Source of the DNA: Fagopyrum homotropicum | Taxonomy: Eukaryota > Streptophyta > Magnoliopsida > Caryophyllales > Polygonaceae | Length of the DNA stretch: 64,000 nt | Assembly (NCBI GenBank): GCA_033239125.1 | Contig: BSWB01000007.1 | Location: 106,460,082-106,524,081 of the forward strand | Direction: 5' to 3' | Shown here: positions 23,490 through 33,946 of the stretch, piece by piece | Layout: each line of letters starts with the position of its first letter | How positions within the stretch are numbered: the stretch's first letter is position 1 | Program-made: the position numbers and the translations under genes | Notes under the pieces: model-generated | What the model was told of the DNA's origin: nothing | The model's input: the letters and a program-made list of their open reading frames with translations, nothing else | Databases searched by the model: none

Positions 23490-24643
23490 GTGAGCATCTC
23501 TCAGTTCTTCGTCTCTCTATCTCACCTGGCGCATCCGCCGCCAACGAAGACAAGCAAGGACAACGTTCATCAACCTACTCTCTCCTCATCCCCGCGTTCC
23601 TCAACCTCGCTCCTGGACGGCGTTCTTCAGCCTCACTAGCTCCAAGCCGGCGTTCTTTAGCCTCACTCTAGGCCGGTTCTTTAGTCTCGCTCCAGGCCGG
23701 CGTCCTAATCGATTTGTTCTCACTCAGTCTCATCAACAGCTTGGCCAACGGTTCTTCTCCTCTTCAGTTTTCATTCTTCCAACCAGCTCAACAACTCAAC
23801 ACGTAAGATCTTCAACTTTGAAATTGTTGACTTTATTTTTGTCTGTTAAATGCTTGAGTGAGTAATCGATCAAAATTTTTATATTGCTGAATTTAGGTGA
23901 ACGTATAGTGATTATCTTATAATAGTTCTGTTAGGTTGAACTTCAAGCATGAATTTGAGCATGACTTTATTTATTGCTAGTTTCTTTGCAGTGTGACCGA
24001 ATCCGATAATTGGGGTTGTGATCAGTTTGTGTAACCTATCTTCCTTTGAAGGCTCCATTGAGATATAAGGCTAATGATCTGTAGTGTTGTTACAAATAGG
24101 TTTTGTGTGTAGTAATCGATCAAATTCTTGATTGGTACACTTGTCTTACCCCCATTATGGCATGCTAGTGATTTTTTAACTGGGAAATTGTGTGTGTAGA
24201 ATTGTATTAGAATGGTAAAGTGTCAAGTAAAATTAAGGTATGAATGATCCTAGGGTGATAGTTTGGATTTCTTGTGCTTTATGATATATATATAGTGCCA
24301 AAAAAAATGTTGGGACTTACCATTTGTGAGTGTAGTACTATAGTAAGTGGTGCATCGGCAGTGTATTCAATCAACGATTTCATTATGCCTGGATACTCTT
24401 TTATCGAACACTCAACAATTCAAGCATAGAATGGTAGACCCTTAAGTAGTAAGGGTTGGTTGTCTATTGCCTGCTATTGAGATATATTATGAAACTATTT
24501 ATCTTTGACAGTTGGCAAAGTATGGACTTTGATAGAGTTAAACAGAAAATGATTTAGGCTTTCATGTGCTAGTGTTTATGTTTAGAGTTATAAGTCTTAC
24601 TTTGACTGATGTTTAATCTCACATAGTGACTTTCTTGTTGTAG
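23490..24643 (+). other. Captured leader and intron-like sequence
   Basis: A pyrimidine-rich start (ctcagttcttcgtctctct), two or three imperfect copies of ggcgttcttcagcctcac around 23610-23700, a possible donor at 23803 (cacgtaagatc), then T-rich intron-like sequence to the acceptor tgtag at 24641. No open frame of note. Confidence 0.45.
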
Positions 24644-25028
24644 TTTTTTGGTGTCTATGGACACCATGGAGCGTCTTTTGAGCAGACATATCGGTGCTAT
24701 CCTGCATCCTTTATTGATAAGGTATATACTTCCTGCAGAGTAATCCAACATAAATTGATTATGCTTCATGAAATGTTTTTCATGTAAAAGACTATCGCAT
24801 TGAATGCATTGTGAACTCTAAATGCAATTCTTTTCTTCATCAGTTCTTCTGTGCTTCATAAAAGAAAAGGAAAAAAAAGAAAGTTGAGCGTGTTTTGTGT
24901 TTATGTGCATTGGAAATTTGAAGCTTTGTTTCTTTGGAGTTTAATAATTTGCTTATTTTGCTTCCTTTAGTTTTATTTTTTTCTTCTCCTTCCTTTGTTT
25001 CAGCGACAAATCAAAAACGGTGACAAGA
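24644..25028 (+). pseudogene. UFD1-like gene fragment (two exons)
   Basis: Exon 24644-24721 (acceptor TGTAG, donor AAG|GTATAT) translates to FFGVYGHHGASFEQTYRCYP followed by ASFIDK. This is the N-terminal segment of UFD1, the cofactor that brings ubiquitinated substrates to the Cdc48/p97 ATPase. The next exon, 25004-25028 (CAG| ... |GTAAGT), gives RQIKNGDK, matching the following PQIENGDK-type segment. The rest of UFD1 (the IIMPPSALDRL block onward) is absent. It is therefore a captured or duplicated fragment, not a working gene. The ORF 24569-24769 on the other strand is a shadow. Confidence 0.75.
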
Positions 25029-25164
25029 GTAAGTCTTTTCACCTATAATTGTATTTTATATCATTATATTATACTTTGTATATCTATATTTAACACATAT
25101 GCAAATGCAATTGCTTTTGATATTGATGCTCATGCAACTTGTATCTCTCTGTTTTGCTATGCAG

Positions 25165-25620
25165 CTTTCATACTTATGATTATGCAAGACACTTGGTCAG
25201 TGCTTGCACCCATACAGTTGGAGTTGAGGGTACACCAGAAGGTGTAGAACACGACCAAGGAAGGCTGACTCGTGTGGCTGTTGTAAGTTACAAAAAATAT
25301 GTACCTTAGTAAGAGATTGTTTAAGAGATTGTTAACCAAAGGTTAATTTTTCACAAGAAATAAGATGCTTGATTGTCTTCTATAGGGACAGGGACAATTT
25401 ACTTGTCTGTGTAACTGCAAACCATGTACAGAGATTCAAACACCCTGTACTTAGGTAAATCATTCTTTCTATGTAGCATAATGTCTTCTATAGGGACATG
25501 GACAATTTATTTTGCTGATATATTTCTCTTTACCATCATAGGTAGGAGAATTGAAGCTTGGAGAGATTTTAGATAGCTCGCCCACTGGCTTGGGTGAGGC
25601 CATTGAAATTTACAAGGTTA
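25165..25620 (+). pseudogene. Unidentified exon fragments beside UFD1 piece
   Basis: Two or three exon-like blocks with good splice borders. At 25165-25282 the reading is THTVGVEGTPEGVEHDQGRL then TRVAV, with donor GTT|GTAAGT. Around 25385-25455 it is GQGQFTCLCNCKPCTEIQTP followed by a stop. At 25543-25617 it is VGELKLGEILDSSPTGLGEA then IEIYK, with donor AAG|GTTAG. I do not recognise the family. They may belong to a second captured gene, as nothing in UFD1 matches. The stop in the second block argues that the copy is dead. Confidence 0.5.
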
Positions 25621-25674
25621 GTAAAAGTCATATGTTAATTATGTGATTGGGAATACTCTTTTTTAGAAATGGTT

Positions 25675-25905
25675 AGAACCTCAAACGTTACAACATTATG
25701 ACAAGCTTTTTGCCCCACCAATCTCTTACTAAGGTACATATTTTTTGTAACATTATGAAGTTTTGCCCCACCAATCTCATCCAACAGCTCTTACTTGAGT
25801 GGTAAAGTGTAGGAGAAGGATGTAGTTGCAGAGCTGTTGGATGAGATTGGATTTGCTGCATGGTCCCGAGCTTTTTGCCCCACCAAACGTTACAACATTA
25901 TGACA
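25675..25905. repeat. Direct and inverted micro-duplications at insertion edge
   Basis: aacgttacaacattatgaca is present at about 25684 and again at 25885 in the transposase exon. ctttttgccccacca occurs twice. ccaatctcatccaacagctc near 25773 is the reverse complement of the exon sequence near 25830. The pieces copy transposase exon 4 next to the end of the CACTA-like fragment. Confidence 0.8.
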
Positions 25906-26550
25906 AGCAACAATGCAGAATGTATTAATAGTGTACTGTGTGATAGAAGGGGTTATCCGGTGCTTTCCCTCATTGATGTTATCAGAAAGTTGGTGGGTAG
26001 ATGGTTTGCAAGGCGAAGGGAAAAGGCTACATCATGTACAAAATTGCCAACATCAAATGCCGATGCTCTAATACAAGCTAAATTTGGGGAGGCCACAAAG
26101 TATGGATGTTACGTGCTTGATGCAAAAATGTTATTGTTTGAGGTACAATGGAACCAGCAGGAAAGGGAAGTTGTTTGTTTAGTGGATAGGAGTTGCACTT
26201 GCAAGGGAATTTAATATTGAGGAAATATCGTGTGTTCATGTCATAGCTGCATCAAAGATGGCGAAAATGAATCCGGCTTCTATGGTAAGTAAATATTACA
26301 GCGTTGAATATTGGAGACGGCATATACAGAAACAATATACCCAATCATTGACGATGAGAATTTAGATATTCCAAGTTGCATTGCATCTATTGAATGCAAC
26401 CCTCCTATAAAGTAGAAGAGAACTGGAAGATTGCCTAAGGCTAGGATATGGGGATTAGGGGAAGGGAACAAGAAGAAGAAATTCAGCTGTTGTGGCATGG
26501 TAGGACATAACAAAAAGACTTGCCGAAATCAATCATTGGTGAAGGAATGA

Positions 26551-27471
26551 AGACGCATACCAGAAATACAAATTATGATTTTATGTTAATATGATATTGT
26601 ACAAAACAGTTATTATATTAGTATATGTTTAATTTATGTGTAAAAATCCTCATACTAGAAGCATAACAACAGATAATAACAAAAACTCTATCAAAAACTC
26701 ATACTAGATCCAATACATGAATATCATTAGGCAAGATACCCATACCAGAAAGCTCATACAATAAATAATACAATAAATCACATATTGAACAATTCTGGTA
26801 GACAAAGAATAATAGCAAAGTCACATAAATGAAAAAAAAATATACCAGAATACAATAGCATAAACAAATACCAGAATGTTAATGCAATAAATTATACCAT
26901 AAAATCACAAAATGAACAATTCTAGTAAGTAAATACTCATACCAGAGGCACATAAATTAAAACTAATCATACCAGAATCATAAAACAAAAGCAAATACCA
27001 AATATCTCAAGGAATAAATCATCTCAAGTTATCACATGATAATATATGGTAAATAAATCATCATACCAGAATCAGATAATTGAAAACCCATCATACCAGA
27101 ATCATAAATCATAAGCAAAATACCAGATATACTCATACTAGAGGCACATAAATGAAAATTCAACATCATATCAGAATCCAAATCGCAACATAAATATTTC
27201 TTGTGAAGAACTCATCATACCAAAATCACATAAATGAAAACTAACATACAAGAATACCATACCCTTAACAAATATCAGAAAAATAATGACAAAAATCATA
27301 CAAGAAAATAGTAATCAACAAGATTAGATTAAAAAAGAGTCAATCAACCTGAATGATTGTTACAACAGAGTCAATACCAAAATATTTGTTTATAATGTAC
27401 ATATTAATGCTACACAAACACACAATTACATCATAGTCAATTAAACAACAGCATAATGACCAGTTATAGTT
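26551..27471. repeat. MULE intergenic spacer packed with ATACCAGAA motifs
   Basis: AT-rich sequence between the converging transposase and Ulp1 genes with no ORF. The word ataccagaa or close variants recurs about every 20-40 bases (for example near 26572, 26739, 26844, 26869, 26970, 27065, 27095). This is the reverse complement of the motif in the transposase introns and the sense orientation of the Ulp1 gene. Confidence 0.75.
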
Positions 27472-30400
27472 TCAAAGCGACTCGTAGAGCTTCACCCACT
27501 CCCTATTGTACATAATCACACAAAACTGTTCTCTGAAAGTTGAGACGTAGTCTTGACATATGAGCGACAAATCAGTTTGTCCAAATGACAAGTGCTGGAT
27601 GTGCTTGATAGTGAATACACCACAACTTCCACTGCCATTCAACAATAAATTATATAAGTGTTTTTTCAAACCAAAATACTAATGAACATACCAGAAACAT
27701 ATGAATAGTATTGTATAAATTACCTTGGGTTGTTTTGTGGAACCTCTTTCGCTGTCTTTCGAACATACGCTAGCGGCTTATCAAGATTGTCGCCAAACCT
27801 CTCAAAATGTCCATGAAGTTTCAAAATGTTAGGATACATAACAAGGAATGGGGTAAGCAAATCCTTCAAGTCCCATCGGACATACAATCCACAATTGAGT
27901 CGTATACTGTTACACACAATTTAATTAAATCAATCTGAATCGCTATCTAGTGTTTACCCCCAGTGTTCATGGTAGTGTATATGGTATCGACATTGTATAA
28001 GTTCTTGATGAAGGTTGGGGGTTCAAATCCAAATATATAGTTTATAATTGAGTCACCAAAATTGAACTTCACCTCCCTTGCCTTCTTTACCGCTAAAAAT
28101 TCTTGATAGACCTCATCATTGAAATATGATAGAAATATTCCAAGAAGAATGGGAACACGACCATAAACTTCAGGATGATCAACCACAACTTTTCTGAGGT
28201 AGACAAGCATTTCATCGAGTTGCTATAAATTAGGGAAAAAACTAATAATTCAATACCAGAAAATAATACAATAAATTCATACTATAAACTCATACCAGAA
28301 ACACAACAAGATCGCATATTAGAACTCAATACATGAAAACAATCAGATGAGATACACAAATAGGAAAACCCATCATACTAGAATCCCAAAACATAAACAA
28401 ATACCAAAAAACTCAAGCAATAAATCATCTCAAGAAGTCACATGATAATTTCTAGCATATAAATCATCATAACAGATCACATAGATCAAAACCAATATGC
28501 AAGAATCTCATACCAAAAAACTAATAAAAATACATAATACCAGAAAACCAAAACACATATCAACAAATCAAAGTCATATCAGACGCTAATACAACTAGCT
28601 CTTACCAAAAAGCAGTTCAACATAGCATACCAGAAACTAATTAAACAAATTGTGGATCCAAGCTCATACTAGAAACTCATCAATAGCTCTTACTATAAAG
28701 GAATACCAGAAGCACATCCAAAAATTATTAAGTTGAATAAAAATTAGGTTAGTGTTAACTTACATAATCCCACAACCATCCAGTTTTTTAGAGTATCAGC
28801 TTGAAGTGTTTCTTGATTGGTTCATGGTGATATCCATTTAAAGAATCTTCTTTGGTCGAGTCAAGGTACCAAGAATAAAATGCGTCTCTTTCCTTCTTGC
28901 TCAAAAAATTATGCTTCGGTGCCTTAGGTATCTTTAATGGGACAACATAGGGGGATACGACAAGGTCGCTAGGTTTCTTTTCACGTAAACTCATTCTCCT
29001 CGGTCCTTTGACTTTTGCTTTCCCTTTAGCAACAATGTATGGTTTTGGTTTCTGTACCAGATTCACAACATAACAAAAACCTTAACAAATGTGCACGGAA
29101 ACAAAACACATGAAGAATAGTAGTATTTTATACCTCTTCAATTGCCTCTTCTTTTGGTTTATCAACTTCAACTTCTTCTTGGGGTTGGGGCTTTTCCAAG
29201 GGATGGTGTCTCTTCTGAACTTGAAACCCCAAGAATTTCTAGTTTAGCATCACCAGCTGGAGGTGGGGTTTCTTGGACATTTGGGTGCCTTTAGAAGAAG
29301 GAGTCATCCTTTCAAGTTTACTGAGGATCCGGAAACATTGCCCTCTTATTCGGTGTTGGGTGATGGTATGCTCCTTCCGCCTCAAAAACACTTGGTTGAT
29401 TGTTTCATCTTGCTCTTCAACCTTCTTCTTCAACTCAGAAATCAACTAATTTTGGGTTTGCACTTGTTTCCTCAAATACTCCACCCAAACAGGCTCCCTG
29501 TACATTCACATAATACAAGATTACATATGCGATATCAAATAAGCTTTTGAAAGTAGTTAATTCTAGTATGTAATCTCTCATTTACCTGTTTAAGGTAGGA
29601 ATAGTGGGGGTGGTATCAACCAGAGGTGGTGCAACCACAACTTCTGTAGGGAGATTGATATCTATTTCTAAAGGATAAACCATCCAACAGGGCTACACGG
29701 TGCAACCACAACCTCAACGGGACTAGCCACTGCCACAATTTCTTCTTGGCTAAAACAATAGAACAAATAATTAAAAAATGATAATTCTGGTATGATAATA
29801 TAAATGGATATTTAACTATTTACTATTCAGCCTCCTCAATAATCTCCTCAACAATATCCTCTTTCTTAATTTTCTTAGATGCAACCCTACAAAAAAACAT
29901 TATTAACTAAATGACAAACATACTAGAAACTCAAACCAAACAAGACATAACAATGTACACAGAAAATAAATCAAAAAAACATACCAGAAAATATAACAAA
30001 ACTCATACCAGAAAACTAAACACAAAATCATAGCAGAAATAAGATAAAATACATACTAGAAACTAACACTAGAATCATACCATAAAGTAACAACGCATTC
30101 ATACCAGAAAACTAAACCACAAACTCATACCAGAAAACTAAACGCAAAATCATATAAGAAAACTAAACCAGAAACACATACCAGAAACTCATAACAGACA
30201 AATTAAACCAATATAAACAGAACACACATCACTAAATCATATCAAATTAACATACCAAAAACTAATGCCCACAATAAAAAAATAGAGTACGAAATATATT
30301 GAAATACCTTTTACTTTCCCCTTCATTTTTCCTCTTCTTTAGGGCATCTTCTTTCTTTACAATTTTTTATGGTCTTGGCAACCTCAAAAGAAGACGACGA

Positions 30401-32626
30401 GAAGGGCGAGGAGGAGGAGGAGGAGCAACAAAGTCATCACTATTAGATTCCTCCTTCTTTGGGGATTACTCCTTTGGGGCATCCATGATAACCTTGACAC
30501 TAGAACCTCCGGGCCTGGATACCCGGACATTGTGGGACCCAACCTTGAAAAGATGAAATAGATAGCCATTTTCATCAATGTTCTCATCCCTCCACCACTT
30601 GTGGTCGCCCTTAATTTCTAGATCATATGGGGACAATGGGATGGTTTTGATGTCATCTTGGGTCAAGGATGACGCCGTATCTTTAATGGTTTGGAAGCTG
30701 CATTTCATCATCCTCTTGCTTGATGAAACCCACTTAATAAAAAGTGGGGTTGTTTATTCATCAACACATCTGGCAAACAAAGATGTCAGTTTGGGGATTG
30801 ATTCAAGGATGTGAACCTGTAAATTATACATAGGAAACACATGAATAAAGCATACCAGAATATCATTTCAATAAATGATATCAAACTAATAACAAACTCT
30901 AATACCAAAAAATGAAACCAGAAAAACATTTCATAAAACCAGATAGGCATTAAACTAATACCAAAGAAAGTATAAAATTAAAAACATACCAGAAACAACA
31001 TAAACCAATCATACCTGAAGTGCCAAAGGAAAACCAAAAGGCAGTAATTTCCTGATTTTTTATACTTAGTTGGCTCGCACTCTTGAAGGCTCTCAAGTGT
31101 CTTAGTGAACACAAGGCGCCCCCATGGAAAGGAATTAAATGCTTTCATGTCCTTGACCAAGGAAAGGGTGAGATTAGAGACCGTCTTCTTCTTATCATTC
31201 CCAAGCAATACACATTCGATGGAGAGGATCAGAGCAATCTTATATTTGCGTTCATCGGTCTTACGAAGCTCTAAATATTTACCCTCCAAATTTCCCAATA
31301 GACATTTGGGAATGCCGACCAACTCCTTCATGTCGACATTTTCCTCTTCCTTGTAAGCATTGTACCGACACTCAAGGCCGGTAATTTCAGCAAACTCGTT
31401 TAAGCCAAACCTTATAAACCAAAATATTCAAAAAAAGAAAGAAACATATTAATAATTGTAAGTGGAATGAATGTACCAAGCTGAAAAGGGTGTGTAGTTC
31501 TAAATACCTAAGCAGAGTTTTGTTTATTGCAAACCACATAGAGTGTTTGCGGTATGTTTTTACCTCATGCAGAAGCATGAAGTGTAGTAATTGGTTGGAA
31601 AACTTAAGATTTGTACACAAAGAGATTATATCCGAAAATATACAACTTTTGAACATTTGTTGCCCAATGGCATCCAAACCTTCAAAAATAAAATTGATTA
31701 AATTTACACGAGATATCATAGTTATCCGTGTTGTCTTATACTTGGGGTTATCATCAAACTTGTACATCAAATAGTAAAGGAAACAAGTTTATTAATTCCA
31801 GAATAACATTCAACAAGAAACCAGACACTCATATCAAACATTCAACTTACAAATGACTCTTCATGTCCATCAGTAGGCATTTCTTCCTCCGCTTGTGTAA
31901 ACATACCAGAAAATAATATCAATATTCACATCAACATTCAATGCCAAAATGTAATATAAAAACCTCATATGAAACACAAAATAGAAAGCATACATACCAG
32001 ACAAATCATATAAATATAAACAGGACACATATCAACAACTCATACCAGAAAACACAAACCATAAACACATATCAGAAAACTCATGTAATATAAACAAAGA
32101 ACAAAGCATACCAGAAACCATATAAAAACAAATACTAGAAACACAATAGATAGGTATACAAGAAAACATCACATACCGGAAACTAATACCAGAAGACATA
32201 ACAAAAAACCTAAAACTAGTAACATATCAGAAAAGCTAATACCAGAAACAAGTGCACTAAAAAATAATACCAGAAAACTCATGTAAATATAAAGATGAAA
32301 CAAAACATACCACAAACCATATCAAAACACATACCAGAAACCATATATAAACTTGTCAAACCCTAATATGAACAAATACCAAAAAAAATAATACCAGAAA
32401 AATTGAAAGAGTATCCAATCCATACTACCACTAGTATATTTTCTTCCCTTGGAGCACCAGATAAAACTATTTGAACTCCTGCATCATGATCAGACACCGG
32501 AGGTGACTGCCCCTCGTTTAAAATATCCTCTTCAATAGGTGAAAGAGGCGTTGGGGTTAGAAGATTGAATGTAGGAACATCAGAAGCAGACGATCGATTT
32601 CCTACGGCCTTAGATCGAGTAGACAT
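27472..32626 (-). pseudogene. Ulp1-like (C48) protease gene with DUF1985, broken
   Basis: Minus-strand exons are 32626-32431 (start MSTRSKAVG); about 31893-31851; about 31790-31508 and 31410-31015, which form a DUF1985 domain (MWFAINKTLLR, FGLNEFAEITGLEC, KIALILSIECVLL, FPWGRLVFTKTLESL); 30819-30308; small acidic exons around 29888-29640; 29502-29180 (possible coiled coil ISELKKKVEEQDETI); 29066-28788; 28225-27724; and 27633-27472. The last two carry the Ulp1 peptidase: His in GGKH, Asp in VYDS, a PQN before the final exon and the nucleophile in GSCGVF. The Trp that normally follows the His is a TAG stop. Frameshifts occur near 31040 and 27875, and a stop near 30760. Such proteins are SUMO-protease-like. 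Their role in MULEs is unknown. Confidence 0.85.
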
Positions 32627-32640
32627 TTTTCCAGTTGGTT

Positions 32641-33060
32641 AGAGTTTACGATCGATTAACATGTGAAGGAGAGATTTAGGTTGAAATCTGATATCAACGA
32701 TGACGAAATTGAGACTGAGATTGCTGGAGAATGCCGGAGATAACATAAGAAGATTGAAAACTTGAAGAATCTTAGATTACGGGAGAGATTGAGGGAGAAG
32801 TTTGAGAGTTGAGTCGAACGGTCAATCGCCTAAGTTTGAAGAAAGTTGGTTCTGAGTGAATGAAGCGAGAGTTACCAAATGTGAATTAGTTTACCTATTA
32901 ATATAATATTAAATAGTAAAAGATTTAAGGTACAATTAATAAAGAAGGACTAGTAGGACAAATTCTTTCACAAATGAGATGGTTACCTAAAAAAAGGCAA
33001 AACTGGGGGTGGTTTGTGTAGTAAGGGGTAAAAAATGAAAATAGCAGCCGACATAATCTG
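32641..33060. other. MULE right flank to METE promoter
   Basis: 32641-32900 is probably the 5' untranslated region of the Ulp1 gene (purine-rich on the plus strand). No terminal inverted repeat or 9-bp duplication was recognised. Somewhere before about 33050 the element must end, because the METE promoter follows. Confidence 0.4.
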
Positions 33061-33127
33061 ATCGACTCTGTTCACCAACTACACCCACCCCACCCACCCA
33101 CCCACCGCACTCTTCAATCCTTCACTC

Positions 33128-33135
33128 TATAAATA
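33128..33135 (+). promoter_or_regulatory. TATA box of METE
   Basis: tataaata, about 30 bp before a CT-rich leader (33150-33203) typical of highly expressed plant genes. Upstream (33084-33107) is a C-rich run of ccaccc repeats. The transcription start is inferred near 33160. Confidence 0.7.
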
Positions 33136-33203
33136 TCGAAAGTCACTGCCTTTCTTCTCTGTCCTTCGCTCTCTTATCTTCTCTTCTCCTTGTACACTCT
33201 CTG

Positions 33204-33942
33204 GTACGCCGAGCTTATGACATATCCCTCCCATTTGCGTGGAATGATTCTAGATCTGCTCTGTGATTGTGTTTTCTTGCATACAGTCTCACTTTAATGA
33301 ATTACTAATTTAATCACTGGCCCTTTTTGCTTCTTTTTCCTTTTCGATTCGGATCTGTTGTCGGTGAATTCTCTTGCGCGTTTTCGTGATTTTTTTCTCG
33401 GTTTTTTGTTTGCGAAATGAGAATGTCGTGACATTTGTTATCAGATCCCGTCTCGTGTTTGTAAAAACTCAAATGTACATCAAGGAATCGTTAAAAAAAT
33501 TGGTGCGTTGATGCGTGATTTTCATCTAGACTTAACTACTGTAAGAAACAACGGAGCGCTAGATTGTCCTTTTCTCCGGGTGGAAGTGATTTTTGGTGTG
33601 TGGAATTGTGTGATATTATTTGGATTGAATAAAGACTACTCTTCAGCGTCTGTTGATTTTTGTGTCATCTGTGAGTCTATGCAATTCCGTTTTGGGAGAT
33701 TCTACCTGGGGGGTCAGAAATTTGCCAGTAGATTTAATACTTATCCTGTATATCAAATTTGGAAGAGGGCGTAGAAGAAATTCTCATGTCTAGAATGTTT
33801 TATTTGTCTTCATTGTTTGCTTTGTATCTAATATGATGCTGTACATATCTTGGTTTCGATTTGTAATATGATTGATTGTAGGATCCTCTGCAAACATGTC
33901 CATGTATGCTGATTAAAACTTGGTTTGTGTTGTAATTGACAG
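33204..33942 (+). other. Leader intron of METE (5' UTR)
   Basis: A donor CTG|GTACG at 33203/33204 and an acceptor TTGACAG at 33942, five bases before the ATG, define a 739-bp intron in the 5' UTR. Plant METE genes commonly have one. The ORF 33508-33774 lies inside it and is not considered coding. The exact donor is inferred, as no transcript is available. Confidence 0.65.
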
Positions 33943-33946
33943 CAAA

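Larger units (their letters stand above)
23316..25680 (+). mobile_element. CACTA-like fragment carrying host gene pieces
   Basis: Begins CACTAGTACAAAG, the form of a CACTA (En/Spm) terminus. It is followed by subterminal repeats of the word aaccgg(ggt), including a perfect 11-bp-arm hairpin at 23411-23421/23427-23437. Then comes a gene-like pyrimidine-rich leader (about 23490-23800), an intron-like stretch, and exon fragments at 24644-25620. The matching right terminus (…CTAGTG plus a 3-bp duplicate) is not found. It may have been lost in the rearranged zone at 25675-25905. No transposase is present, so this would be a non-autonomous, gene-capturing copy. Confidence 0.55.
19332..26550 (+). 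pseudogene. mudrA-like MULE transposase, broken
   Basis: Four coding blocks can be traced. (1) 19560-19870 is the MuDR N-terminal DNA-binding domain (GQKYKDK..VKNAL, CKWRVQF, KYTRGHTC). (2) 19973-about 20160 carries SY-stop-KCWMAQEAV and YKGVPVYLHRL. (3) 22453-22840 is the DDE core with ISVDGTFLKGRYGGVLLLA, a two-base loss before YPLAFAIVDGE, then LFVSDRH and CMYHLKGN. (4) 25837-26550 carries RYNIMTSNNAECINSVL, WFARRREKA, RSCTC, ISCVHVIAA (SWIM zinc finger C-x-C...C-x-H) and a CCHC knuckle CCGMVGHNKKTC. Frameshifts near 22540, 26205 and 26325, and a TAG near 26414, disable it. GT-AG introns separate the blocks. The enzyme would cut and join the element ends in the nucleus. Confidence 0.9.
19332..32640. 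mobile_element. KAONASHI-type Mutator-like element (mudrA + Ulp1)
   Basis: A mudrA-like transposase gene on the plus strand (to 26550) and a Ulp1-protease gene with DUF1985 on the minus strand (32626-27472) are arranged tail to tail. This pairing is known from plant MULEs of the KAONASHI/CUMULE group, which often lack long terminal inverted repeats. The limits given are those of coding homology, because true termini and the 9-bp target duplication were not recognised. Both genes are pseudogenes. Later insertions lie at 20258-22240 and 23316-about 25680. The right edge lies only some hundred bases from the METE promoter. Confidence 0.85.

Noticed and set aside
33508..33774. 88-codon frame before METE
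   Set aside because: It lies inside the 5' UTR leader intron of METE and has no recognisable domain.
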